Assembly (NCBI GenBank): GCA_900542475.1
Contig: UQNO01000006.1
Location: forward strand, 1 to 64,000
Origin: an uncultured Bacteroidota bacterium
GTDB lineage: Bacteria > Bacteroidota > Bacteroidia > Bacteroidales > F082
Direction: 5' to 3'
DNA: 64,000 bases
A program made the position numbers and the translations under genes. This document shows positions 1-7,362 of the stretch, in pieces. Each line of letters starts with the position of its first letter. The first letter of the stretch is position 1. The notes beneath the pieces were generated by a model. It made no database searches, was not told the origin of the DNA, and saw nothing but the letters and a program-made list of their open reading frames with translations.

Positions 1-290
1 CCTGCAAGGTTTACACTTTGGTGGTGATAGACACCTGGATTTGCACTTGATACCCAGACATTGCCGTCGCCGTCGGCGTCGATTGTTGTCCAGCCCTCGA
101 GCGAGCCTTCGAAACTGTAGTTGACAGTTGATGAAGGAGATGAGGCATTACCTCTCCACGACCCTGAATTGGTCACGTAGGACGTCGATGTGTGTGTATC
201 ACTCATCGACCTGACTTCGCGGTTGTCTTGTGCGTTAGCCATAAATGTAAAGGCTAAAACCGCAAATACTGAAAGTAAGAATCTTTTCAT
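1..290 (-). CDS. Secreted cleaved-adhesin/choice-of-anchor J-like protein, N-terminal part
   Basis: The first 96 codons of a gene that runs off the left edge. The ATG at 288-290 opens a clear signal peptide (MKRFLLSVFAVLAFTFMANA, cleavage before QDN). After a Ser/Thr-rich stretch comes FEGSLEGWTTIDADGDG followed by NVW, the usual opening of cleaved-adhesin (choice-of-anchor J) domains found in T9SS cargo and gingipain-type adhesins. It is probably exported through Sec and then T9SS, but the sorting domain would lie outside the window. A -7 box lies about 50 bases upstream. Family call from motif; exact function unknown. Confidence 0.7.
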   Translation of the reverse strand, partial: MKRFLLSVFAVLAFTFMANAQDNREVRSMSDTHTSTSYVTNSGSWRGNASSPSSTVNYSFEGSLEGWTTIDADGDGNVWVSSANPGVYHHQSVNLA

Positions 291-341
291 GATTGTAAAT
301 TGATAAAAAAATTAGTTAAATATTGATTTAAATTAATTCCG

Positions 342-349
342 CAAATTTA
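342..349 (-). promoter_or_regulatory. Possible -7 promoter element (TAAATTTG)
   Basis: Matches the Bacteroidota -7 consensus TAnnTTTG on the minus strand, 52 bases upstream of the adhesin ATG. No convincing -33 TTG is seen at 19-21 bases, so this is weak. Confidence 0.3.
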
Positions 350-630
350 ATGAATATGGTTGAATTATACACCATCACATCAAAATTTTTATAAGACATA
401 TATTGTCAATGTTTTATATGGATAAAATTGTTTTTTTTATGGAGGTTCGTACTTGTAAAAGGCGAAGAAAATTACGCCAAAAGACGGTTTTTATAAAATA
501 ACGCCTAAAAAAGCAAAAAACGCAGATTGATGAAATAGAAACGCTTTCAAATCATTACCTTGCAGAAACGCCCTAATAAGCATTTTTAACGGTGACGGTT
601 CATATTTCCCCATTCTGCGTGAGTTTGGGT
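350..630. other. Intergenic stretch with no recognisable gene
   Basis: AT-rich sequence between the divergent adhesin and chimeric ORF. I see no open frame with a plausible start, no tRNA and no strong hairpin. The right end holds the promoter listed next. Confidence 0.6.
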
Positions 631-661
631 TTTGCCATGCAGCTCTCATAGTTTAATTTTG
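631..661 (+). promoter_or_regulatory. Bacteroidota-type promoter, TTTG-N19-TAATTTTG
   Basis: TTTG at 631-634, a 19-base spacer, then TAATTTTG at 654-661. This is a full match to the Bacteroidota sigma-ABfr consensus (TTTG, 19-21 bases, TAnnTTTG). It lies 24 bases upstream of the ATG at 686 and supports that start over an in-frame TTG at 632. Confidence 0.7.
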
Positions 662-685
662 CACCGAACAAAAAAAGTAAGAATT

Positions 686-1498
686 ATGAGATGCACTTTC
701 AAGACAGTCTTCTATGTAAATGGAAGCAAGGAGAGAAACGGAATTGTCCCTGTTATGGGACGAGTGACTATCAACGGAACTATCGCACAGTTCAGTTGCA
801 AGCAGGGCGTGGCCAAGGCTATCTGGGATGCCAAGGGCAACAGAGCCGTCGGCAAGAGCAAGGAAGCCAAGGAGGTGAAAATCCTCGGCATCACAGGTAC
901 ACACAGCGACACCACTCCGAATCAAATCGGAGTGGGCGGCACCTACATCTACGGTCAAAAGGAAGCCCCCGCCATGATTTACCCTCTCGAGGGATACATG
1001 TTCGGTGTCATGGCTCCGCAGCTCGCCACAAACACCCCGCTTGTGTCCGAGAACATCAAAAACGGAGTGCAGATAATGGGGGTCGCTGGAAAGTTGAAAC
1101 AGAACAATCTTAGATATATTTCCCGGACAGGTATTTGTACGAAAAATGGTAGTGATAATCTCGAAATTCGAGACGTCCCCTTCACGTCAATTTCTCAAAT
1201 ATTAGAAATAAGGGTAACTGTGACTATCCCTGTTCCAGCGTATAATCCTTATAGGAGTCCCGTCGTCTGTATGACTTCAGTCCATACAGCAATGATGCCC
1301 TGGGAAGGAACAATATTTAAAGTTCAGAGATTGCTGCCAAGTAATAATTTTGAAGCAATTTTCGATACGGAAATAAGACCATCGTCAACTTTTGGTAAAT
1401 TTAATTTTAGAATAACAGCACCCAATAATAATTATTATTTCAACAGCTTTGAAAACATTGACAGTCCCTACGACGTATTGATAATTTATACGGCGTGA
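686..1498 (+). CDS. Chimeric protein: integrase arm-binding N-terminus joined to tail-fibre-like sequence
   Basis: 270 codons from the ATG at 686; an in-frame TTG at 632 overlaps the promoter and was not chosen. Residues 1 to about 63 (MRCTFKTVFYVNGSKERNG through FSCKQGV to AVGKSKEAKE) match the arm-DNA-binding N-terminus of Bacteroidota tyrosine recombinases (Arm-DNA-bind_5). At about base 875 the sequence changes. It continues with repeats of the form ENIKNGVQIMGVAG, like those of phage tail or fibre proteins, and then an AT-rich unrecognised C-terminus. No core-binding or catalytic recombinase domain (R, H, R, Y) follows, so it cannot be an active integrase. The arm part still sits behind a good promoter. 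It could be a real recombination product, a decayed mobile element or an assembly join. Confidence 0.6.
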   Translation: MRCTFKTVFYVNGSKERNGIVPVMGRVTINGTIAQFSCKQGVAKAIWDAKGNRAVGKSKEAKEVKILGITGTHSDTTPNQIGVGGTYIYGQKEAPAMIYPLEGYMFGVMAPQLATNTPLVSENIKNGVQIMGVAGKLKQNNLRYISRTGICTKNGSDNLEIRDVPFTSISQILEIRVTVTIPVPAYNPYRSPVVCMTSVHTAMMPWEGTIFKVQRLLPSNNFEAIFDTEIRPSSTFGKFNFRITAPNNNYYFNSFENIDSPYDVLIIYTA

Positions 1499-1524
1499 CG
1501 CGATGCAGGCGGGAAATGCACTGT

Positions 1525-1731
1525 TCAATTTTTAAAAGTGGATTTTTTGATTTTGCGATTATACAATGCACGCAAGAAATGTCGTTCACATTCATTATGA
1601 ACTTTTGCATCCATGACATGTACACCTTCTTTGTTGAGAAGATAGTGCAAATGTATCTTATAATCTTCGAAGTTTGTTGCCATACCTTTTCTTGTTATTT
1701 TATACTTAAAATGGAGTTTGTATGTATCCAC
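1525..1731 (-). CDS. Small hypothetical protein (68 aa), doubtful
   Basis: An open frame of 68 codons on the same strand as the upstream R-M operon; its ATG lies 26 bases inside the 3' end of the dpnA-like gene. The product is Lys/His-rich (MDTYKLHFKYKITRKG) with no recognised motif. Overlap with the operon's last gene makes translational coupling possible, but composition alone does not prove it is expressed. Confidence 0.3.
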   Translation of the reverse strand: MDTYKLHFKYKITRKGMATNFEDYKIHLHYLLNKEGVHVMDAKVHNECERHFLRALYNRKIKKSTFKN

Positions 1732-2575
1732 TTATAGGTTCATTCACCATTGAGTAGTCTTGCATTTTTTCCAAATCTTCAATATGATTTATCAAGTAGT
1801 CATAATTTGTAAGATTTTCAATCTCTTTGCGCCTCGCCTTACTCAACTTACAAAACTCTTCTTCTTGTTCAAGTCCTGCAAATCGTCGTCCGCATAGGTT
1901 AGCGGCAATGCCAGTTGTAGAACTGCCACAGAATGGGTCAAGAATCCAATCGCCTTGGTTGGTTGACGCGAGAATCATTCTGACGAGTAAACGCAAAGGC
2001 TTTTGTGTGGGATGCTTGCCACAAGTTTTTTCCCAACGGCCGATTGCCGGCATTCGCCATACATCAGTCATTTGCTTACCATCATTCAGTTCTTTCATCA
2101 AATCATAGTTGAACTTATGCGGCACTTTATGCATCTTTCTTGCCCAAATAACAAACTCAGTAGAGTATTTGAAATATCGGCAGGAGATGTTGACTGGAGG
2201 ATTCGTTTTCTCCCATGTAATTACATTCAGAATCTTATATCCAAGTTCCGTAAGACAGTTAGCCACGGAAAAGATATTGTGATATGTGCCACTTATCCAT
2301 ATTGTACCGTTGTCTTTCAACTTGTCACGGCATAAGCGTAGCCATTCCATGTTGAACGCCATCACGTCATCTTGCGACTTACCTTTATCCCACTCACCTT
2401 TATCCACACACACGACCTTACCGCTCTGCAACGATATTCCACCGTTGGAGAGGAAATAAGGAGGGTCGGCAAATATCATGTCGAACTTGAAGTCAAACTC
2501 TTTGAGAAGTTTAAAACAATCACCATGAGCAAGGATGAAATCGTTGTTGGGTGATTTGTAATATGCCTGTACCAT
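1706..2575 (-). CDS. dpnA: DpnA-like adenine-specific DNA methyltransferase (beta class)
   Basis: Second methyltransferase of the DpnII-type system. In the pneumococcal relative this enzyme methylates adenine in GATC, including on single-stranded DNA. The catalytic motif DPPYFLSNGG is at residues 37-46 and the AdoMet motif DPFCGSSTTG near residue 220. Catalytic motif before AdoMet motif marks the beta class. Runs such as VDKGEWDK, ITWEKTNPP, NYDLMKELNDGKQM and GKHPTQKP closely resemble DpnA. I chose the ATG at 2575 because MVQAYYKSPN aligns with the DpnA N-terminus and it starts 11 bases after the previous stop; the longer frame from 2641 would overlap that gene by 55 bases. Last certain gene of the operon. 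About 290 aa, normal length. Confidence 0.88.
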   Translation of the reverse strand: MVQAYYKSPNNDFILAHGDCFKLLKEFDFKFDMIFADPPYFLSNGGISLQSGKVVCVDKGEWDKGKSQDDVMAFNMEWLRLCRDKLKDNGTIWISGTYHNIFSVANCLTELGYKILNVITWEKTNPPVNISCRYFKYSTEFVIWARKMHKVPHKFNYDLMKELNDGKQMTDVWRMPAIGRWEKTCGKHPTQKPLRLLVRMILASTNQGDWILDPFCGSSTTGIAANLCGRRFAGLEQEEEFCKLSKARRKEIENLTNYDYLINHIEDLEKMQDYSMVNEPISGYIQTPF

Positions 2576-2586
2576 AATATTCTGTG

Positions 2587-3918
2587 TTAAGCCATTAAAC
2601 CACCGCCACCTTCGTCTTGTCTTGTATAAGCAGAGTTCCAACCCGTTTGCCCCATAATGCTAATGGATTTGGGAGGCATTAACTTTTTATTTTCTCCACA
2701 AATATTAATGAAAGGACATTCTTCAAATTGTTGTTCTTTTGGCAAAGCTCTTACATATTCGCTTTTAAGAATGCTAATTTTCCCCTCAGGATCATTGCAG
2801 GGCATAACGCCCATGACAAGGTGTGCTTTCACACCTTTCTTGTGAGAAGCATGGCAAAGTTGGCAAGTTTTGTTTTTGTTAGAATGCCATTTGAAGTAAT
2901 GAGGCTCATTTTCGCATTCGAAGACGTATAGATTCTTTTTACAGAATTGTTTACCAACTACACGATAAACAAAATAATCTATCAGACATGGACTTGCGAT
3001 AGTCTCATTAGGATACACCTCATGCCATATCTCCCATACATGTCGCCATGCCAACGCATTCATTTCATCAATATAACTGTATTGATGGCAGAAAATATCC
3101 AAAAAACTGGACACTAATGGTATTTCCGTTTTTATAATGCCTGTTCTTAAAGCAACTTTTATGGTATTAATATCACTTGCCACATCAATCTTGTCAAAAC
3201 CATCGACATTTTGCCAAATACCGAGCACAACCATATCCCGTAGAAACATATCTGTTTTCTTATTGCCATACCCTGCACTTTTACAATCTATTAAAGCCTT
3301 TCGTAATTCATAGATGTCATTTTTGTATGCTTTTATAAGTTCAACAGGTGAGCATTTATGTTGTAAGACAAAAGAAGCAATGTTTTTTGCATAAGCAGCC
3401 CTCTTGTCTGTTTGTGACAAATTGGTAATTTTCAGTTTGCGAACAAATTCCTCTGGTTCATTATATATGTTCTCTTCATCAAAGATGGTGTTGTCACTAT
3501 CAAAGATGGAAGCCAATTCTGAAAAGTCTCTTGAACCTCTGAAATCTTGATTTGCACTTAAAAGTCGAACACGACAGATGTCCTGTGGCTCTAAACCACA
3601 GGTGTCATAAACAAAGCGAAAAGCATTTCCCTTTGTTAGTATGAAGATTGAGTGTAAAGCATCTGCTACAGCTTTGCATTTTTCTTCGTCAATTCTACAA
3701 TTAAGTATTTCTTTATGATGTTTCTCCCAATATCTATGAAATTCGGAGAAATATTCAAAAGAAGAACCTAAAGCATAAGTCTTTCCAATTCCATCATAAT
3801 TAGAGTAAAGGAAATTATTAATGGAATTGACAATTTCACGAGCTTGACCGATACAAAGATTATCTTCATCGCCCAACTTGTTCTTTATTATCTGGCAGAA
3901 ATTTGAGAGTTCGTCCAT
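2587..3918 (-). CDS. HhH-GPD-like DNA glycosylase-related protein with C-terminal Cys cluster, inside the DpnII operon
   Basis: 443 aa, not a known component of DpnII systems. Seen: residues 215-228 read AGYGNKKTDMFLRD, which fits the helix-hairpin-helix signature of the HhH-GPD DNA glycosylase superfamily. About 20 residues later DINTIKVALRTG (249-260) aligns with the catalytic block of that superfamily (D-x-H-V-x-R-V-x-x-R-L-G), with Asp249 at the catalytic position. The C-terminus has Cys352, Cys355, Cys374, Cys401 and Cys407 (CQLC, CPFINIC), a possible Fe-S or zinc site. The N-terminal 100 residues are unrecognised. It starts 4 bases after the endonuclease stop and ends 11 bases before dpnA, so it is co-transcribed. 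Inference: it acts on DNA in the same defence or repair context. The glycosylase call rests on motif reading only. Confidence 0.55.
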   Translation of the reverse strand: MDELSNFCQIIKNKLGDEDNLCIGQAREIVNSINNFLYSNYDGIGKTYALGSSFEYFSEFHRYWEKHHKEILNCRIDEEKCKAVADALHSIFILTKGNAFRFVYDTCGLEPQDICRVRLLSANQDFRGSRDFSELASIFDSDNTIFDEENIYNEPEEFVRKLKITNLSQTDKRAAYAKNIASFVLQHKCSPVELIKAYKNDIYELRKALIDCKSAGYGNKKTDMFLRDMVVLGIWQNVDGFDKIDVASDINTIKVALRTGIIKTEIPLVSSFLDIFCHQYSYIDEMNALAWRHVWEIWHEVYPNETIASPCLIDYFVYRVVGKQFCKKNLYVFECENEPHYFKWHSNKNKTCQLCHASHKKGVKAHLVMGVMPCNDPEGKISILKSEYVRALPKEQQFEECPFINICGENKKLMPPKSISIMGQTGWNSAYTRQDEGGGGLMA

Positions 3919-3922
3919 ATTG

Positions 3923-4744
3923 TTATCTTATTGATTCTATAAACTCTTGAATGGAAGTAAGATTATACACAGTTGGAATGATTCCGTATGCCTCTTGCAA
4001 TTTGTTCTTCGCAGACTTCCATCCTATTCCATCTGTAATCCAAACAAACTCAAAGCCCTCAACGGAGTTTATTTTCGGTGCAATGTCAGAGTATGAACGT
4101 GCTACCTCATTCAGTTTTGAACCACCGCCACTATAAAAGTTAACTTCAATCAGATAAACTTTTGATGAGGTCTCGACAACGAAATCAAAACGCTTTTCAT
4201 CATCTCCCAACACATCTGTAATTGCAGACCATTCTCTCGAATACACTTCTTGCCTGAAAGAAATGCCAGCATTAGTAAGAATGTTTGCAACCGTATTCTC
4301 CATAACGTGTCCGCTTCTGTTCTTTCTTGCATTCGTGTCCAATCCAGTTTCAATGCCAAAGACATAATCCACCAGATTCTTTACTTTCTGATTTTTAAGG
4401 ACATCACCAAGTCCTGTTTCTGTCAAGAATGTCATAACAGAATCTACGGAAGAGAACATGCTTTCCAAAGGAACGCAGTTTCCGACAGAATCAAGTATCT
4501 TTTTCTTGTCACGAGTACGAACTGCCACCAATATGTCCATAACGGAAAAGGCATTCTTATCCCTGCTCCATATTGTTTCGACACTTTTGCGTAAGTCAGA
4601 TGCACCAATAAGACTATTAAGCATACACAGGCTCAACTTTATATCCTCCACGTTCTGTGAGATCTTTTCAAAGTCACAGAAGAAGTCCAATGTTTGGTTT
4701 GTCTCTTTGAGTTGAGACATGAATTTATCGAAATCTTTAAGCAT
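3923..4744 (-). CDS. dpnB: Type II restriction endonuclease, DpnII family (GATC)
   Basis: Restriction partner of the system, expected to cut unmethylated GATC. 273 aa, close to the family's usual length. The C-terminal half carries the family block: KNRSGHVMEN (141-150), FDFVVE with Asp187, then YLIEVNFYSGGGSKLNEVAR with Glu200, together a PD-(D/E)xK-type active site as seen in DpnII homologues. The gene begins 8 bases inside the end of the upstream dam-like gene, so methylase and nuclease are translationally linked with the methylase first, which favours protection before cutting. No truncation or frameshift is visible. Confidence 0.88.
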   Translation of the reverse strand: MLKDFDKFMSQLKETNQTLDFFCDFEKISQNVEDIKLSLCMLNSLIGASDLRKSVETIWSRDKNAFSVMDILVAVRTRDKKKILDSVGNCVPLESMFSSVDSVMTFLTETGLGDVLKNQKVKNLVDYVFGIETGLDTNARKNRSGHVMENTVANILTNAGISFRQEVYSREWSAITDVLGDDEKRFDFVVETSSKVYLIEVNFYSGGGSKLNEVARSYSDIAPKINSVEGFEFVWITDGIGWKSAKNKLQEAYGIIPTVYNLTSIQEFIESIR

Positions 4745-5708
4745 AAGTCTTCTGTTTTACAGCCACATATTGTGGCTTGTAGTTGTTAATATCGTTCATT
4801 TGCCAATCTTTTGTATTGCGGTAACTATGAACCAACAGCTCGGAAATCTTTCCTCTCTTTGCTCCGTTTGCATTCACATTACGAGAAGCCATAACTCTGT
4901 CGATGTAATAATCTGCATACAGAATATCGAAGAAGTTATCTGCTTCGTTCTTTCCTTTGCAATCAGAATTACTCAACATAAAATTATGCCCATCAGCAAC
5001 CACTTTGTCACAGAACTCCTTCAACCTGACTTGTGAATCATCATTGAAGGCTTCTTTTGTATAGTCGTTAAAACTTGAAGTGTCATTCAGAGGACGATAA
5101 GGAGGGTCAAAATAGAACAAAGTTTTACCTTGTGCATAAAGCAAAGTGTTCTCAAAATCGCCCTTCAAGATTTCCACTCGCTTCAAGAACTCACTATCTG
5201 CCCTAAGTGTATCTTCATCACAAATCTGTGGCTGCATGTATTTTCCACAAGGGACATTAAACATTCCTTTTTTATTAACACGATACAAGCCATTGAAGCA
5301 GGTGCGGTTTAGGAAGAAGAAATTTGCCGTATTCTCTATCGAGTCAAGATTCTTCTTATTATAACGTTGGCGTACAGCCATAAACATCTCACGTTTGGCT
5401 TCCATGTCTGGCAAAGCATAATATTCCGCTTGTATGTCACGCAAAGCTGGTATCAGTTGCTCCACATTGTCACGTACTGTTCGATAACATGTAATCAAAT
5501 CGCTATTGATGTCATTGATTACGGTACGTTTGATATTTGGATGCTGTTGCAGCATATAGAACAACATAGCCCCACCGCCAACAAATGGCTCTATGTATGT
5601 AGCATTGTCCCAATTATCAAAGTCAGCTGGGAGTTTTGCTTCCAGTTGTTCAATGAGTTGTCCTTTTCCGCCAACCCATTTGATGAATGGTTTTGCTTTT
5701 GAATTCAT
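4737..5708 (-). CDS. dpnM: DNA adenine methyltransferase, Dam/DpnM type (alpha class, GATC)
   Basis: 323 aa. It transfers a methyl group from AdoMet to N6 of adenine in GATC, protecting the host from the adjacent DpnII-type endonuclease. Motifs: FIKWVGGKGQL (8-18) and EPFVGGGAMLF (AdoMet pocket) near the N-terminus, and the catalytic DPPYRPL near residue 200. AdoMet motif first is alpha class. First intact gene of the operon, 28 bases after the broken XRE gene; its 3' end overlaps the endonuclease start by 8 bases. A second Dam-like enzyme occurs at 46915-47823 in a separate R-M unit. Confidence 0.92.
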   Translation of the reverse strand: MNSKAKPFIKWVGGKGQLIEQLEAKLPADFDNWDNATYIEPFVGGGAMLFYMLQQHPNIKRTVINDINSDLITCYRTVRDNVEQLIPALRDIQAEYYALPDMEAKREMFMAVRQRYNKKNLDSIENTANFFFLNRTCFNGLYRVNKKGMFNVPCGKYMQPQICDEDTLRADSEFLKRVEILKGDFENTLLYAQGKTLFYFDPPYRPLNDTSSFNDYTKEAFNDDSQVRLKEFCDKVVADGHNFMLSNSDCKGKNEADNFFDILYADYYIDRVMASRNVNANGAKRGKISELLVHSYRNTKDWQMNDINNYKPQYVAVKQKTYA

Positions 5709-5736
5709 TATTAATCATTTTTTGAACTAATGATCT

Positions 5737-5952
5737 TTAATCATCAGTATTAGTGCCTTTCGTTTTATTGATAAGCTTACGAACATCAACGTCCAATAGA
5801 GCTGCCACCTTGGTCAATGTTACTAAATCTGGCTGCGATGTATTGGTACATCACTTTGATACTGTAGAAGGATTCACTCCTAACTGTTCTGCCAACCATT
5901 TGCTTGTTCTTTTCTTTTCAACAAGTACTATTTTCAAGCGATTAATATCCAT
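5737..5952 (-). pseudogene. XRE-family HTH controller of the DpnII operon, broken by one in-frame TGA
   Basis: Reading from ATG 5950-5952 gives MDINRLKIVLVEKKRTSKWL and then AEQLGVNPSTVSK, followed by TGA at 5851-5853. The same frame continues without further stops as CTNTSQPDLVTLTKVAALL and DVDVRKLI to TAA at 5737. Homologous small Cro/C1 regulators have Trp right after STVSK (SKWCTN), so the TGA replaces a TGG. The intact protein would be 71 aa and precede dam by 28 bases, the usual place for an R-M controller. The helix-turn-helix is cut after its recognition helix. A single-base mutation or a sequencing error are both possible. Confidence 0.75.
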
Positions 5953-5969
5953 AATATTTTATTTTTCTG

Positions 5970-5977
5970 CAAAGATA
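5970..5977 (-). promoter_or_regulatory. -7 promoter element (TATCTTTG) of the R-M operon
   Basis: Exact TAnnTTTG match on the minus strand, 17 bases upstream of the XRE ATG. No clear -33 box at the standard spacing. It is the only good promoter before the four-gene R-M operon. Confidence 0.5.
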
Positions 5978-6216
5978 ATGAATTATTCTCACTTTTATTC
6001 TAATATATAATTTTTTAACGTTGTTCTCGCATTCTATTTTAAAGAAATATTGTGTTTTTGCACTTGAAAAGAGTTGTTTGACAGCAAACGTACGCATATT
6101 GTTGAAATTAGAACTATTGCCAAATCATTACCTCTATTGAGGTGAGGAACTCATAATTCGCTCATTTTTAGCTATTCAGCAGTTTTTAGTGTAATTTTTC
6201 ATGATAAAAACACATC

Positions 6217-7359
6217 TTACATTAACTTCTGATAAAACTGCCACCATCTATCGGGGAGTTCGTTCCGCATAGCCATGTCGTAGTCGTTTTTCGAGCATGG
6301 TATGAAATGTTCGGAGATTTCCATCCACCATTTTCCTGTTGTTTTGTGGCATAGGAAAATGATGTCGTTGTAATCTTCAAGCCGGACAATATATTTTGTG
6401 AATTCGTCGCGGTTTTTTGTTGTGGGTATGTCGTTTTGCCTTAACGAAAATCCCTCCATGAAGTACCAAATCATTTCAGCCAAGTTATTGGCACTTTGAT
6501 TGTTAATGTCATATTTAGGATTATAGTTGAAGAATCCTATTGAGGTCGGTTTTGGGTTTAAACCTGCATAGCGAGCCATTTTGCAGCCGTCTTCGCTGTT
6601 CAGACCGTTCGGCGAGCTTTGTTTCACGCCTGGCATGTCAGAGGCACAGAAAGCAGCCGCGTCAATAGTGATGATGTCGGCATTTCTAATCAAAGGTTCT
6701 GTCAACTCCGGATTATTTTTGATAGTTCCAAGACGATAGACATCGAACAGCAGCTGTTTCATCAGGTTAATATTTTCATTATCAATGTAATAAGTCTGAT
6801 AACCGATGTTGGTGTAGTTGAATAAATAGTTAGGCTGATGTAAGATAATATGACTCAAATAAGATTCCGAATTCAATTTTCCGCCATCTTCTCCTATGTC
6901 GAAACGAGGGTCTATGGCCGTGATATTCACCAACTTGCCAGTGTTTTCATAAACTTGATAAACAGGATACGTCAAATCTTGGCTTCCTCCAATGATAACT
7001 GGCACAATGTGGTGTTTCAAAAGTGTCAGAAACACTTCGCTCAAGGCATAGTAGGTGTCTTCCACCCGTAAACCTGTCTTAACATTTCCTAAATCAACGA
7101 TTTTCAGTTCAGGCCAATGGTCAAACAAAGGATATAAGGCGTGGCGGATAGCGTCAGGAGCGGCCTTACATCCTTCATTATCAACGGCATAACGCTCTTC
7201 CTCAACTCCAATAATCGCAAGTTGGCTTCCTTCTAATCTCGGAAAACAATCATTGTTTTTATAAATAGAAATAGTGTTACCGAGTTGGTTTTTATGCGTC
7301 AGACGGCTGTTTTTTACGATTTCTTCCTTGACTGGATTGAGAAAAGCGCTAATTTCCAT
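6217..7359 (-). CDS. Arginase/formimidoylglutamase-fold protein with degraded metal site
   Basis: 380 aa of the ureohydrolase (arginase, agmatinase, formiminoglutamase) fold. The usual Mn-binding motifs are recognisable but altered: GGSQD stands where GGDHS is expected, DPRFD where DAHxD is expected, and TIDAAAF where SxDxD is expected. Of the six usual ligands about half are missing, so hydrolase activity is unlikely in the canonical form. Family members in Bacteroidota are often labelled formimidoylglutamase; that reaction is not supported here. It starts 3 bases after the glycyl-tRNA synthetase stop and is probably co-transcribed with it. Confidence 0.7.
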   Translation of the reverse strand: MEISAFLNPVKEEIVKNSRLTHKNQLGNTISIYKNNDCFPRLEGSQLAIIGVEEERYAVDNEGCKAAPDAIRHALYPLFDHWPELKIVDLGNVKTGLRVEDTYYALSEVFLTLLKHHIVPVIIGGSQDLTYPVYQVYENTGKLVNITAIDPRFDIGEDGGKLNSESYLSHIILHQPNYLFNYTNIGYQTYYIDNENINLMKQLLFDVYRLGTIKNNPELTEPLIRNADIITIDAAAFCASDMPGVKQSSPNGLNSEDGCKMARYAGLNPKPTSIGFFNYNPKYDINNQSANNLAEMIWYFMEGFSLRQNDIPTTKNRDEFTKYIVRLEDYNDIIFLCHKTTGKWWMEISEHFIPCSKNDYDMAMRNELPDRWWQFYQKLM

Positions 7360-7362
7360 TTT

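Noticed and set aside
5753..6010. Plus-strand 85-codon frame over the XRE pseudogene
   Set aside because: Antisense frame; the minus strand reads as a helix-turn-helix protein apart from one TGA.
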